60,872 nucleotides of DNA from Mycobacteriaceae bacterium (GCA_029977845.1 JAPOKC010000016.1:1-60872), one strand, 5' to 3'. Counted from the stretch's first letter, positions 10,468-19,403 are shown. The notes: generated from the letters alone by a model not told the origin. Numbers and translations are program-made.

Positions 10468-10848
10468 CTATCCCAGCAGGTCCCGCAGATCGGGCAGCCA
10501 GGCGCGGTCGGCCGGCACCCAGGCCAGCTCATCGAGTTCGGCGGCGGCCACCCAGCGCAGCGCCCGGTGATCGTGCGGGTGCAGGGTTCCGCCGGTCTGG
10601 GTGACGGCGTAGGCCCGCAGGACCAGGCTCTCACCGAGTGGGACGTCCGCCCCGATCCGCTCGCCCACCGCAACCGCGATACCCAACTCCTCGGTGAGTT
10701 CGCGGGCCAGCGCGGCGGCGTCGCTCTCCCCCGGCGCGACCTTGCCCCCGGGCAGTTCCCACAACCCGGCCAGCTCCGGCGGTCGCTGTCGCTGGGCGAC
10801 CAGCAGCCCCGATCCGGAGATCAGTGCTCCCGCGACCACGACCTGCAT
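10468..10848 (-). CDS. mutT2: Nudix hydrolase MutT2
   Basis: 126 aa nucleotide-pool sanitising or CTP pyrophosphatase-type enzyme. The complete Nudix box runs from Gly35 to Ile57 (GGKVAPGE...ARELTEELGI). The C-terminal HDHRALRWV and WVPADRAWLP are typical of the MutT1/MutT2 group. The frame is open 28 codons further up, but that stretch is the long inverted repeat, so ATG 10848 is chosen. TACCGT 8 nt before the ATG could be a -10 element. Confidence 0.9.
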   Translation of the reverse strand: MQVVVAGALISGSGLLVAQRQRPPELAGLWELPGGKVAPGESDAAALARELTEELGIAVAVGERIGADVPLGESLVLRAYAVTQTGGTLHPHDHRALRWVAAAELDELAWVPADRAWLPDLRDLLG

Positions 10849-10873
10849 GGCGTGTGACGGTATACCCGCCTCC

Positions 10874-10940
10874 CCCGTTGAGTGAGGAGTCATGCAGACA
10901 TTTGTCGAGTGAAGGTCTGCACGACTCCTCACTCAACGGG
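10874..10940. repeat. 29-bp inverted repeat between divergent mutT2 and phhB
   Basis: Arms 10874-10902 and 10912-10940 are complementary at 27 of 29 positions, separated by a 9-base loop. Outer arm sequence CCCGTTGAGTGAGGAGTC. It lies between two divergently transcribed genes, so it is not a gene-end terminator. It could be an operator, a cruciform-forming element or a dispersed palindromic repeat. Confidence 0.9.
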
Positions 10941-10953
10941 TAGACAGCTAGGT

Positions 10954-11244
10954 ATGGCCCTGCTCAGCGATGCCGATATCAACGCCGCCGTAGCCGCTTT
11001 GGACGGTTGGCAACATCTTGACGGAGCGCTGCGACGCTCGGTCACCTTCCCGTCGTTCCTCGGCGGGATCGACGCGGTTCGCGGCGTCGCCGAAGCCGCC
11101 GAACGCGCCGACCATCACCCGGATATCGACATCCGCTGGCGGACGGTCACTTTCACCCTGTCGACCCACTCCGAGGGCGGGATCACCGAGAAGGATGTGA
11201 CCCTGGCGAAAGAGATCGACCGGCTGCTATCCACCCCAGGGTGA
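10954..11244 (+). CDS. phhB: Pterin-4a-carbinolamine dehydratase
   Basis: 96 aa PCD/DCoH protein. The family signature [12 protein letters not shown] places His54-His55-Pro56, and His72 (STHSEGG) is the further conserved histidine. Known activity is dehydration of 4a-hydroxytetrahydropterin, which recycles pterin cofactor. No aromatic amino acid hydroxylase is in the window, so the local partner is unknown. ATG 10954 gives the usual length. The last 62 bp overlap the convergent pimE gene. Confidence 0.88.
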   Translation: MALLSDADINAAVAALDGWQHLDGALRRSVTFPSFLGGIDAVRGVAEAAERADHHPDIDIRWRTVTFTLSTHSEGGITEKDVTLAKEIDRLLSTPG

Positions 11245-12355
11245 TCAGCGTCGCGACGATGTAGACCAGACCGGCCCAGGCCAGATACCACGGCCGGCCG
11301 ATCGCCCAGATGGTCGGCTGGGCGAAGCTGAGCAGCCACGGCACTCCGATCACGGTCAGGGCCAGCCACATCCATCCCAGGGCGCGCGCGCCGGGGCGAC
11401 GGCGCCAGGGTCCGTCGAAAAGCCAGATCATCAAGGGCAGCAACCAGGTCCAGTGATGCGTCCAGGAGATCGGCGAGACCAGCAGACCGAACAGTTCGAC
11501 CACCAGCAGTGAGCCCAGTCGTTCGCCCTCGAGCGCCCGCCAGGCCAGCACCGCGAGCCCCGCGGTCACCGCGATCGCGGCCAGCACCAGCGGCCCGTAC
11601 CCGGCGTCGTGGCCCAGGATCCGGGAGATCCCGCCGCGCCAGGACTGGTTGAACGACGTCCCGATCGGACCCACCCGACTCGCGTCACCGAGCAGATCGG
11701 TGAAGTAGTAGCGGGCCTGCTGGCCGATCACCGCGACCGACAGTGCGACGGTTCCGGCGAACACCACGGCCGCGAAAGCCGCTGTCGCCCAACGCCGCAT
11801 GCCCAGGAAGTACAACCCGCTCACCGCGGGGGTCAGTTTGATGCCGGCCGCCAGACCCACCAGCATCCCGGACAGCCACCATCGGGTGCTGCAGGCCGCC
11901 CAGAGCACCGCGAGCACCAGGATGACGTTGACCTGTCCGTAGTCGAATGTGCTGCGCAGCGGTTCGGTCCAGATACCCAACGCCGTCCAGAGCATCGCCT
12001 GACGGTGAGTGCCGGCACCCAGCAGCCGCTGGCTGAGCCGGACCACCCCGAACAGCGCGGCGATGGTGCCGATCTGCCAGGCGAAGGCCACCACGCCGAA
12101 CGGCAGCCTGCTCAGCGGATAGAACAGCAGCGCCGCGAACGGCGGATAGGTGAACGGCAGCGGAAAGTCCGGGGTCTGATCGGCGTAGACGTAGGAGTAC
12201 AGCGTGCCGGGGTTGTCCAGAGCCGCCGCACCGCCCAGATAGACGTGCAGATCCACGAAGTTGGCCCCGTTGGGCGCCAGATAGGTCCAGGCCAGCCGGG
12301 CGGCCACGCTCAGGAGCAGCAGCACCGGAGCCAGGCGCTGGGCAGCGGTGGGCAT
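11183..12355 (-). CDS. pimE: Polyprenol-phosphate-mannose mannosyltransferase PimE (GT87)
   Basis: Integral membrane GT-C enzyme that adds the fifth mannose (alpha-1,2) to AcPIM4 on the periplasmic side. 390 aa, many membrane helices. An Asp in the first loop ([11 protein letters not shown], Asp35) matches the catalytic Asp reported for Pim[26 protein letters not shown] and GxKLTPAV-like motifs are GT87 features. ATG 12355 lies exactly six bases after a -10 TAGAGT, indicating a leaderless mRNA. The C-terminus runs 62 bp into the convergent phhB gene. Confidence 0.92.
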   Translation of the reverse strand: MPTAAQRLAPVLLLLSVAARLAWTYLAPNGANFVDLHVYLGGAAALDNPGTLYSYVYADQTPDFPLPFTYPPFAALLFYPLSRLPFGVVAFAWQIGTIAALFGVVRLSQRLLGAGTHRQAMLWTALGIWTEPLRSTFDYGQVNVILVLAVLWAACSTRWWLSGMLVGLAAGIKLTPAVSGLYFLGMRRWATAAFAAVVFAGTVALSVAVIGQQARYYFTDLLGDASRVGPIGTSFNQSWRGGISRILGHDAGYGPLVLAAIAVTAGLAVLAWRALEGERLGSLLVVELFGLLVSPISWTHHWTWLLPLMIWLFDGPWRRRPGARALGWMWLALTVIGVPWLLSFAQPTIWAIGRPWYLAWAGLVYIVATLITLGWIAAGRSLSPGSHPSR

Positions 12356-12361
12356 GCCGCG

Positions 12362-12367
12362 ACTCTA
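12362..12367 (-). promoter_or_regulatory. -10 element of pimE (leaderless)
   Basis: TAGAGT, six bases, then the pimE ATG. This TANNNT-N6-start layout places the predicted transcription start on the A of the start codon. Confidence 0.55.
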
Positions 12368-12368
12368 C

Positions 12369-12400
12369 TGGCGACCCTGTTGGCGACCCTGTTGGCGACC
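12369..12400. repeat. 12-bp tandem repeat upstream of pimE
   Basis: TGGCGACCCTGT occurs twice in direct tandem (12369-12380, 12381-12392), followed by a third partial copy (TGGCGACC). It covers the region where the -35 of the pimE promoter would lie. Confidence 0.8.
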
Positions 12401-12450
12401 TCGGTAACGCATCGCTCCCGTAACGGTTGAATAACCGCCACACGTGTCAC

Positions 12451-12478
12451 TTGAGCAACTCCTGTAACTGGCTACCTT
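12451..12478 (+). promoter_or_regulatory. Putative SigA-type promoter of the Ala/Pro-rich secreted pair
   Basis: TTGAGC (12451-12456), 16-bp spacer, TACCTT (12473-12478). A transcription start near 12485 would leave a leader of about 30 nt containing the GAGGGAG ribosome site. Confidence 0.45.
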
Positions 12479-12513
12479 CGGGGTCAAGGACCTGCAATCG
12501 AGGGAGTGCACTC

Positions 12514-13101
12514 ATGTCACATTTCACAAAGCTGTTCGCCGCCAATGCGATTGCAGCCGCCGGACTCGGCGCCGCCGCCATCGCGCTCAGCCCGGCCGCC
12601 GCCGCTGACCCGATCATCCCGCCGGTGCCCAACGTGCCCGGCCTGAACATGATCCAGCAGTTGGCCAGCAACCCGGCCGGTGTCGGCGCGGTGCTGGAGA
12701 CCGCGGCCACCGCGCTCAACGGCGCCTCGGCCATCATCGGCGGCCCGGCCGGTTCGACGCTGCCGGTTTCGCCGATCAACGTGCCCGGCGCGGTTCCGGC
12801 CATGCCGGCCGCCCCGGCCACAGCGCCGATGATCCCGACCCAGTCGCTCGGCCAGACCGTCGGCCCGCTGCTGAACCAGTTCGGCATCCCGGCCAACCTC
12901 GCCAACCTGGCGCCCTCGAACATGCCGTTCCCGATCCAGGTGGGCACACCGTCGGCTCCGGCCGCGGCGGCGACCCCGCTCACGGCGCCTCTCACCGCGC
13001 CGCTGACCGCACCGGCGGCGGGCGTCCCTCAGGTCGGGCTCACTCCCGCGGCCGGCAGTGCGGGGCTCAATCCGCTGCCACTGCTGAACGCCCTGCCCTG
13101 A
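12514..13101 (+). CDS. Ala/Pro-rich secreted protein, Rv1158c-like
   Basis: 195 aa. Signal peptide of about 34 residues ending SPAAAA-DPIIPP, then a low-complexity Ala/Pro/Leu chain. A three-fold TPLTAPLTAPLTAP repeat lies near residues 155-170. No cysteine, transmembrane helix or catalytic motif after the signal. GAGGGAG stands 8 nt before the ATG. The next gene starts 29 bp downstream with a similar leader and composition, so the two look like a co-transcribed pair, as Rv1158c-Rv1157c in M. tuberculosis. Role unknown; probably exported to the cell envelope. Confidence 0.82.
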   Translation: MSHFTKLFAANAIAAAGLGAAAIALSPAAAADPIIPPVPNVPGLNMIQQLASNPAGVGAVLETAATALNGASAIIGGPAGSTLPVSPINVPGAVPAMPAAPATAPMIPTQSLGQTVGPLLNQFGIPANLANLAPSNMPFPIQVGTPSAPAAAATPLTAPLTAPLTAPAAGVPQVGLTPAAGSAGLNPLPLLNALP

Positions 13102-13130
13102 CGCCGACCGATTGACGAGGGATCAACATC

Positions 13131-14180
13131 GTGTTGCAGATCGCCAAGCTGACCAGCGGACTGAGTACGGCCGCCTGTGTGGCCGCGGCCATCGGCCTGA
13201 GCCCGGTGTCGGCGGCTGACCCGACCATCCCGTTGGATCCGGGTCAGCTGCCGGGCCTGGAGGCGTTGCAGAGCCTCAGCCCGGTGGTCGAGCAGGCCGC
13301 GGCCAATCCCTCCTCGGCCCAGCAGCTGCTGCTGGCGGCGGCCTCTCAGCTGGCCGGTAACGCGACCACCCCGCAGGGATCGCTGTCGCTGGCCGAGGCG
13401 GTGGCCAAGTTCGTGCAGAGCGGCGGAGCGGCCAGTCTGGGCAGCGCTCCCTCGGCGGTGGTGACCCAGCAGGCGGTCACCGGCGTGCCGCACGGCACCA
13501 CCCCGCTGCTGACTCCCGGACCGGGTAACGGCCCGATCCCGCTCGAGCAGCATGTGCCCGCCGCAGGCGTGGTGCCCGGCGCCGAGGCGCATCTGCCCAC
13601 CGGCATCGACCCCGCGCACTCGGTGGGTCCGGTTGCCGCTGCCATGCCCGAGGTTCCGGTCATGGTCGCTCCGGAGGCCGCGGCGGCGGCTGCCATGGCG
13701 GCTGCTGCGCCCGCTCCCGGCCCGGCCGTCCCGGCCCCCGTACCGGCTGCCGCGCCGTCATTCGATCCGAACACTCCCCCGACGCAGGACTTCATCTATC
13801 CGTCGATCAGCAACAACTGCCTCAAGGACGGCGGCAATGTCATCGCCACCGCGATCGCGGTGGCCGGGCCGGCCAAGATCCCCGCACCCGGACCCGCCGC
13901 CGGCCAGACCGCCTACGTGTTCACCGCGGTCGGCACCCCCGCCCCCGCCGCGGAGCAGAAGCTTCCGCTGAACCTCACCTGGATCAACCTGACCACCGGC
14001 CGCTCCGGCACCGCGACGCTCAAGCCGAATCCGGGCATCAACCCGAACGGCCCGACCACGTTGACAGCGATCGTCGACACCGGTTCGGGCAGCATCCTGT
14101 CGACGATCTTCGGTCAGGTGACCACCGTCGACATGCAGTGCACCTTCATGCCGACCATCGGCTCGACTGTCGTCCCCTAG
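13131..14180 (+). CDS. Ala/Pro-rich secreted protein, Rv1157c-like
   Basis: 349 aa. Signal peptide to about residue 29 (GLSPVSAADP), an Ala/Gln-rich middle, a Pro/Ala linker near 180-210, then a more structured C-terminal domain starting near PTQDFIYPSISNNCL and containing two cysteines (NNCLKDGG and MQCTFMP) that could form one disulfide. GTG start with GAGGGA upstream. Leader similarity to the preceding protein suggests distant duplication. The C-terminal domain is the only part likely to fold; I do not recognise a biochemical function. Confidence 0.82.
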   Translation: MLQIAKLTSGLSTAACVAAAIGLSPVSAADPTIPLDPGQLPGLEALQSLSPVVEQAAANPSSAQQLLLAAASQLAGNATTPQGSLSLAEAVAKFVQSGGAASLGSAPSAVVTQQAVTGVPHGTTPLLTPGPGNGPIPLEQHVPAAGVVPGAEAHLPTGIDPAHSVGPVAAAMPEVPVMVAPEAAAAAAMAAAAPAPGPAVPAPVPAAAPSFDPNTPPTQDFIYPSISNNCLKDGGNVIATAIAVAGPAKIPAPGPAAGQTAYVFTAVGTPAPAAEQKLPLNLTWINLTTGRSGTATLKPNPGINPNGPTTLTAIVDTGSGSILSTIFGQVTTVDMQCTFMPTIGSTVVP

Positions 14181-14206
14181 CAGCCTCGGGATTAAACTGG
14201 GCTTCG

Positions 14207-15610
14207 ATGGAAGCCCTCGCCACCATGGACCAGCTGATGCTGGCCGGCGAAACATTCGGCAGCGCAATGCATGTCGGGGTCGTCCTGATCCTCACCCCGC
14301 CGGAGGGCGCCGGCCCGGAGTACGTCGAGGACCTCTACCGCGACAGCCTCATCGGCGACTACGAGATCGACGCGCGGCTGCGCAGGCACCCGCACCGCGG
14401 TGTGGACACCGGCGGGACCTGGGTGTGGCGGGACTGCGGGGAGATCGACCTGCGTCGCCATGTCCGCCACGAATCGCTGCCGCCGGGGTCGGGACTCGAC
14501 GCGATGTGGGAACTTGTGTCGGAGTTGCACAGCGAGCGCCTCGACATGACCGCGCCGCTGTGGATGAGCTGTCTCATCGACGGCCTGGCAGACGGTCGCT
14601 TCGCGCTCTACATCAAGGTGCACCACATCGTCATCGACGGCGTCGGCGGCCTGCGGATGATCAGCGACTCCCTGTCACCGGAGCGTGACCGTCGTTCGAT
14701 GCCACCGTTCTATGCCGACAAAGGGGCTCCGGAGAAGCACCCCGGGAGACGTCCTCGGCTGCCCAACCCCTTCGGTGCGATCCGCGCCATCGCCGAGGCC
14801 GCCGCGGCAGGTCTGGACCTGACCCGCCGGGTGGCGGCCGCGGAGTTGGCCAACGTCATCGGAAGCCTGCTCAGCGACGCGGTCAAGGCTCCACTGGAGG
14901 CCCCCCGAACCAGGTTCAACGCCAAACTCGGGCCGGATCGCGTCGCCACGGGCAGCAGCCTGGCGCGGGCCCGGATCCGTGCAATCCAGGAGGCGGCCGG
15001 CGTCACCGCCAACGACGCCATCACCGCACTGGTCGGCGGGGCACTTCGGGACTACATGAAAGCCAACGACGAACTGCCGGACCGGACCCTGATCGCGATG
15101 TGTCCGGTGTCGGTGCGCTCCCGCGACGATGCGGGATCGGCGGACGGCGGGAACAAGTTCGGTCTCGGGCTGTGCCCGCTGGGTACCGATATCGACGACC
15201 CTGCCGAGCGTTTGGCTCTGGTCCACGACGCGATGTCCAATATCAAGCATCAGGTGGCCGCCAACGGCTCCGACGCGATGCTGGCGGTAATGGGTCCGGC
15301 CATCGGCTCCACGGTGGTGCAGCCGCTGCTGCCGTTCGGCTCCGTGCTGCCGCCCAGTTGCAATCTGGCGATCTCGAACGTGCCCGGCCCCCGGGAGACG
15401 ATGTACCACAACGGGGCCCGAATCGATGAAATCTTCCCGGTGTCTTCGACTTTCGACGGGATGGGCCTGAACGTGACGGTATGCGGTTATGCCGACCGCA
15501 TCGAGGTCGGCTACGTCACCGATGCCGCCATCATGGCCGACGTGGCCGCACTGGTACCGCTCACCGAGCGGGCACTGGACGAACTTGAAAAGGCGCTGGG
15601 CCTTCAGTAG
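14207..15610 (+). CDS. WS/DGAT-family acyltransferase
   Basis: Wax ester synthase/diacylglycerol acyltransferase type, making storage lipids from acyl-CoA. 467 aa. The catalytic HHIVIDG motif is complete at 139-145. PLWMSCLIDGL, the C-terminal SNVPGPRE and NVTVCGYADRIEVGY are usual for mycobacterial Tgs/WS proteins. The frame is open to 14138 but overlaps the previous gene; ATG 14207 gives the usual N-terminus (MDQLMLAGE). Its 3' end overlaps the DUF1059 gene on the other strand by 7 bp. Substrate cannot be told from sequence. Confidence 0.9.
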   Translation: MEALATMDQLMLAGETFGSAMHVGVVLILTPPEGAGPEYVEDLYRDSLIGDYEIDARLRRHPHRGVDTGGTWVWRDCGEIDLRRHVRHESLPPGSGLDAMWELVSELHSERLDMTAPLWMSCLIDGLADGRFALYIKVHHIVIDGVGGLRMISDSLSPERDRRSMPPFYADKGAPEKHPGRRPRLPNPFGAIRAIAEAAAAGLDLTRRVAAAELANVIGSLLSDAVKAPLEAPRTRFNAKLGPDRVATGSSLARARIRAIQEAAGVTANDAITALVGGALRDYMKANDELPDRTLIAMCPVSVRSRDDAGSADGGNKFGLGLCPLGTDIDDPAERLALVHDAMSNIKHQVAANGSDAMLAVMGPAIGSTVVQPLLPFGSVLPPSCNLAISNVPGPRETMYHNGARIDEIFPVSSTFDGMGLNVTVCGYADRIEVGYVTDAAIMADVAALVPLTERALDELEKALGLQ

Positions 15611-15750
15611 GCCATGAACAGGATGTGCTCGCGTTCGTACTCCATGCCCGGGTGCGCCTCGGCGAGATGCTTCTGAGCAAGCTCGACGAGCTCGTCCTCG
15701 TCCTTGCCCCGGATCGCCTCGCCGCACGGGCAGTTGAGATGGGTCTTCAT
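15604..15750 (-). CDS. DUF1059 small protein (48 aa)
   Basis: Short gene easily missed. It reads MKTHLNCPCGEAIRGKDEDE and ends YEREHILFMAY. The N-terminal CPCG, the acidic stretch and the H-x-HPGM region fit the DUF1059 family. The ATG overlaps the stop of the upstream DNA-glycosylase-fold gene (ATGA), so translation is coupled. Two close cysteines (7 and 9) could bind metal or be redox active. Function of the family unknown. Confidence 0.8.
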   Translation of the reverse strand: MKTHLNCPCGEAIRGKDEDELVELAQKHLAEAHPGMEYEREHILFMAY

Positions 15751-16325
15751 TGCTTTCCTGCTTTCTGCTGAGCCTTCATCTTCTTCTTGTACGCCCGAAC
15801 CTGGTCCAGCGACCCCTTATCCACCACATCGGCGACCGACATGTGCGAACCCCTCTCACCGTAGTCCCCGGCGGCGGCGCGCCACCCCTTCGGCGTCACG
15901 CCGCACTGCTTGCCCAGCAGCGCGAGGAAGATCCTCGCCTTCTGCTCACCGAAACCGGGCAGCGCTCGCAGCCGGCGGAGCACCTCGGCGCCGTCCGGAT
16001 CTCCGGCGGTCCACAGCGCCGCGGTGTCTCCGGCGTAGCTGTCCACCACCTCGCGGGCGAGATCTTGAATCCGCTTGGCCATCGAACCCGGAAACCGGTG
16101 CACCGCAGGTGTCTGCGCGCACAGCCGGGCGAATTCCTCCGGATCGCACTCCGCGACCCGGCTCGGTTCGAGCGAGCCCAGCCGGTCGGCGATCTTTCGC
16201 GGCCCGGCGAACGCAGTCTCCATCGGAACCTGCTGATCAAGCAGCATTCCGGTCAGCAGGGCGAACGGGTTGTCGCTCAACAACTCGTCGGCTTCGGAAT
16301 CACCGGTCAAACACAGGGATGGCAC
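15747..16325 (-). CDS. HhH-GPD DNA-glycosylase-fold protein, Rv1156-like
   Basis: 192 aa helix-hairpin-helix protein of the base-excision superfamily. NPFALLTGMLLDQQVPMETAF matches the conserved N-terminal part, and LPGFGEQKARIFLALLGK is the hairpin loop. The catalytic Lys/Asp pair of classic glycosylases is not obvious and there is no iron-sulfur cysteine cluster, so activity is uncertain. GTG 16325 (VPSLCL) matches the start I recall for Rv1156; an upstream in-frame GTG at 16367 would add 14 residues. Coupled to the DUF1059 gene by ATGA. Confidence 0.85.
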   Translation of the reverse strand: MPSLCLTGDSEADELLSDNPFALLTGMLLDQQVPMETAFAGPRKIADRLGSLEPSRVAECDPEEFARLCAQTPAVHRFPGSMAKRIQDLAREVVDSYAGDTAALWTAGDPDGAEVLRRLRALPGFGEQKARIFLALLGKQCGVTPKGWRAAAGDYGERGSHMSVADVVDKGSLDQVRAYKKKMKAQQKAGKQ

Positions 16326-16412
16326 GCCACCATTTAACTCCCACGAGGTCGCCGATTGGTCCAACACCTGGATCCCTACCCGACGGTGAGCGATCTGCCC
16401 GACGCGCTGGAT

Positions 16413-16571
16413 TCAATCCCGACCCGCGATTGACGCTCCCTCGCCGAACTGATCCGCAAGCACCCCGGCTTGCTGGCCGAGGTTGTCGGGCCTGGCGACG
16501 ATCCGCAGAACGGCGTCGAACAGCGTGGTGAAGTCTTCCGGAAACACTGCTATCACGTCACCTTCCCCCAT
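16413..16571 (-). CDS. Possible small ORF (52 aa) upstream of the HhH-GPD gene
   Basis: The 310-bp gap 16326-16639 has no recognised gene. This ATG-started frame (AGG 7 nt upstream) reads MGEGDVIAVFPEDF and continues in plausible amphipathic sequence to GASIAGRD. It lies in the same frame as the next gene, separated by one stop and 16 codons. The plus strand of the same stretch also reads protein-like across one TGA. GC at third positions does not decide between them. Could be a uORF, a small gene or a remnant. Confidence 0.25.
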   Translation of the reverse strand: MGEGDVIAVFPEDFTTLFDAVLRIVARPDNLGQQAGVLADQFGEGASIAGRD

Positions 16572-16639
16572 TGTTTACCTAATCGCCCCGCAGCGACCCA
16601 CCACAGTTCCTACGCTGTCGGCACACAGACACCCGCGCG

Positions 16640-17008
16640 ATGCTAGGAGCAGGCTTGCCGACGAACGATCTTTCCCACAGCGGTCTGCCGCAACCCAGTG
16701 CCGCGCAATACATGGCTGTACAGGCAAGCCCGGAGTTCCAGGAACTCAAGACCAGACTGCGCCGGTTCGTCTTCCCCATGACGGCGTTCTTCCTGATCTG
16801 GTACGCCCTGTACGTGCTGCTGGGCACCTACGCCCATGACTTCATGGCCACCAAGGTCTTCGGCGACGTCAACGTCGGCCTGATCCTGGGTCTCGGACAA
16901 TTCCTGACCACGTTCCTCATCACCGGCCTCTACGTGCGTTTCGCCCATCGCGAACTCGATCCGCGCGCCGAGAAGATCCGCAACGAGATGCACTGGAGCG
17001 AGCAGTGA
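16640..17008 (+). CDS. DUF485 membrane protein, partner of ActP
   Basis: 122 aa with two membrane helices (FVFPMTAFFLIWYALYVLLG and VGLILGLGQFLTTFLITGLYV) joined by the DUF485 motif YAHDFMATKVFGDVNVG. In many bacteria it is encoded directly before acetate permease ActP and is thought to assist it, as here with a GTGA overlap. ATG 16640 has no ribosome site; TTG 16655 follows AGGAG at proper spacing and is a serious alternative start. Confidence 0.9.
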   Translation: MLGAGLPTNDLSHSGLPQPSAAQYMAVQASPEFQELKTRLRRFVFPMTAFFLIWYALYVLLGTYAHDFMATKVFGDVNVGLILGLGQFLTTFLITGLYVRFAHRELDPRAEKIRNEMHWSEQ

Positions 17009-18642
17009 ACCATGTGAGCATCCTGGCGGCGACCGAGAAGATCGGTAACCCGATCGTCAACATCTCCATCTTCGCGGCGTTTGTCGTCATCACCCTGTTC
17101 ATCGTGATCCGGGCGAGCCGCGCCAACACCAACGCCACCGAGTACTTCACCGGTGGCCACGCGTTCACCGGCCCGCAGAACGGCATCGCCATCGCCGGCG
17201 ACTACCTGTCGGCGGCCAGCTTCCTCGGCATCGCCGGCGCCATCGCCGTATACGGCTACGACGGCTTCCTGTACTCCATCGGCTTCCTGGTGGCCTGGCT
17301 GGTCGCCCTGCTGCTGGTGGCCGAATTACTGCGCAACACAGGCAAATTCACCATGGCGGACGTGCTCAGCTTCCGGCTCAAGCAACGCCCGGTGCGGCTG
17401 GCCGCAGCCATCTCGACGCTGACCGTGTCGCTGTTCTACCTGCTGGCCCAGATGGCCGGCGCCGGTGGCCTGGTGGCACTGCTGCTCGACATCAAGGGCC
17501 GCTCGGGTCAGTCACTCGTCATCGCCATCGTGGGCATCCTGATGATCGTCTACGTGCTCGTCGGCGGTATGAAGGGCACCACCTGGGTCCAGATCATCAA
17601 GGCCGTCCTGCTGATCGCCGGCGCGGGGTTGATGACCGTCATGGTGCTGGTGCACTTTCACTTCAACATCTCAGAGATCCTCGGCAACGCGCAGTCCGTG
17701 GTGCACGATTCCACCACCAAGGGGCTGAGCACCCGCGACGTGCTGGCGCCCGGCGCGAAGTACGGCACGACGCCGCTCTCCAAGCTCGACCTGATCTCGC
17801 TGGGCATCGCCCTGGTGCTCGGCACCGCCGGTCTGCCGCACGTGCTGATGCGCTTCTACACCGTGCCCACGGCCCGTGAGGCCCGCCGTTCGGTGGTCTG
17901 GGCCATCGGACTGATCGGCGCCTTCTATCTGTTCACCCTCATCCTGGGTTACGGCGCCGCCGCCCTGGTCGGGCCGGACAACATCCTGAAGGCTCCGGGC
18001 AAGGAGAACTCCGCGGCACCGCTGCTGGCGTTCCACCTCGGCGGCACCATCCTGCTCGGCATCATCTCGGCGGTGGCCTTCGCCACCATCCTCGCGGTGG
18101 TGGCCGGTCTGACGATCACCGCCTCGGCGTCGTTCGCGCACGACATCTACGCCAGCGTGATGAAGAACCATCAGGTCACCGAGGACGAGCAGGTCCGGGT
18201 CTCCCGGATCTCGGCCATCGTGCTGGGTGTGATCGCCATCGGCCTGGGCATCCTGGCCAACGGTCAGAACATCGCCTTCCTGGTGGCCCTGGCGTTCGCA
18301 GTGGCCGCTTCGGCCAACCTGCCGACCATCCTGTACTCGCTGTACTGGAGGCGGTTCAACACCCGCGGCGCGCTGTGGAGCATGTACGGAGGCCTGATCA
18401 GCTGCATCGTGCTGATCATCTTCTCCCCGGCCGTCTCGGGCGCGAAGGGAGCGATGCTGCCGAAGATGGACTTCCACTGGTTCCCGCTGCAGAACCCGGG
18501 CATCGTGTCGATTCCGTTGGCGTTCATCCTCGGCATCGTCGGCACGCTGACGTCTCGGGACTCCGGCGATCCGGAACTCAACGCCGAGATGGAGGTTCGT
18601 TCGCTGACCGGCGTGGGCGCCGAGAAGGCAACCCACCACTAG
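17005..18642 (+). CDS. actP: Acetate/cation symporter ActP (SSS family)
   Basis: 545 aa sodium:solute symporter with 13-14 membrane helices. ATEYFTGGHAFTGPQNGIAIAGDYLSAASFLG is the ActP-type start of the SSS domain, and GTAGLPHVLMRFYTVP is the conserved mid-region. Imports acetate and other short carboxylates by symport. The GTG start overlaps the DUF485 stop. The pair forms a two-gene operon closed by the terminator at 18658. Confidence 0.92.
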   Translation: MNHVSILAATEKIGNPIVNISIFAAFVVITLFIVIRASRANTNATEYFTGGHAFTGPQNGIAIAGDYLSAASFLGIAGAIAVYGYDGFLYSIGFLVAWLVALLLVAELLRNTGKFTMADVLSFRLKQRPVRLAAAISTLTVSLFYLLAQMAGAGGLVALLLDIKGRSGQSLVIAIVGILMIVYVLVGGMKGTTWVQIIKAVLLIAGAGLMTVMVLVHFHFNISEILGNAQSVVHDSTTKGLSTRDVLAPGAKYGTTPLSKLDLISLGIALVLGTAGLPHVLMRFYTVPTAREARRSVVWAIGLIGAFYLFTLILGYGAAALVGPDNILKAPGKENSAAPLLAFHLGGTILLGIISAVAFATILAVVAGLTITASASFAHDIYASVMKNHQVTEDEQVRVSRISAIVLGVIAIGLGILANGQNIAFLVALAFAVAASANLPTILYSLYWRRFNTRGALWSMYGGLISCIVLIIFSPAVSGAKGAMLPKMDFHWFPLQNPGIVSIPLAFILGIVGTLTSRDSGDPELNAEMEVRSLTGVGAEKATHH

Positions 18643-18657
18643 CAGTTCGACACAGGA

Positions 18658-18691
18658 GGCCGGGCGAGTCAGCTGATTCGTCCGGCCTTTT
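18658..18691 (+). terminator. Rho-independent terminator after actP
   Basis: Ten-base stem (GGCCGGGCGA with TCGTCCGGCC, one G-T pair), 10-base loop, followed by TTTT. It lies 15 bp after the actP stop. Confidence 0.8.
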
Positions 18692-18696
18692 GTGTG

Positions 18697-18903
18697 TCAG
18701 CCGCTCTTGCGGCGGAACTCCCGGCGGTTCGCCGTCGGCCCGTGCGAGCGGGACTGCTTGCCGCCGCCATCGGTGTGCGCGGTTCCACCGGCCGACTTTG
18801 CCTTCTTGCGCTCGAGAGCCTCGCGGAACTTGCGCTTGGTTTCATCCTGAGGGGTCTCGTTCTGGGGCGTCTCGTCCTGGCGGCCAGATTCCGACTCGGT
18901 CAT
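18697..18903 (-). CDS. DUF5302 small charged protein
   Basis: 68 aa, strongly hydrophilic and probably disordered. The N-terminus is acidic (MTESESGRQDETPQ), the middle carries TKRKFREALERKKAKS, and the C-terminus ends GPTANRREFRRKSG, the features of DUF5302 in actinobacteria. Its ATG is six bases after TAACCT, a leaderless arrangement. Function unknown. Confidence 0.85.
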   Translation of the reverse strand: MTESESGRQDETPQNETPQDETKRKFREALERKKAKSAGGTAHTDGGGKQSRSHGPTANRREFRRKSG

Positions 18904-18909
18904 AGCGTC

Positions 18910-18915
18910 AGGTTA
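18910..18915 (-). promoter_or_regulatory. -10 element of the DUF5302 gene (leaderless)
   Basis: TAACCT, six bases, then ATG 18903. No ribosome site. Confidence 0.5.
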
Positions 18916-18925
18916 CGCAGGGGTC

Positions 18926-19381
<456 letters not shown>

Positions 19382-19397
19382 CTTCCGCGCCGCGGAG

Positions 19398-19403
19398 TAG
19401 GTT
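19398..19403 (+). promoter_or_regulatory. -10 element of the methyltransferase gene at 19410 (leaderless)
   Basis: TAGGTT, six bases (GGCCGG), then ATG 19410. Confidence 0.55.

Noticed and set aside
12960..13020. ACCGCGCCGCTG-type triplication as a genomic repeat
   Set aside because: It encodes the LTAP repeat in a low-complexity protein and is explained by coding.
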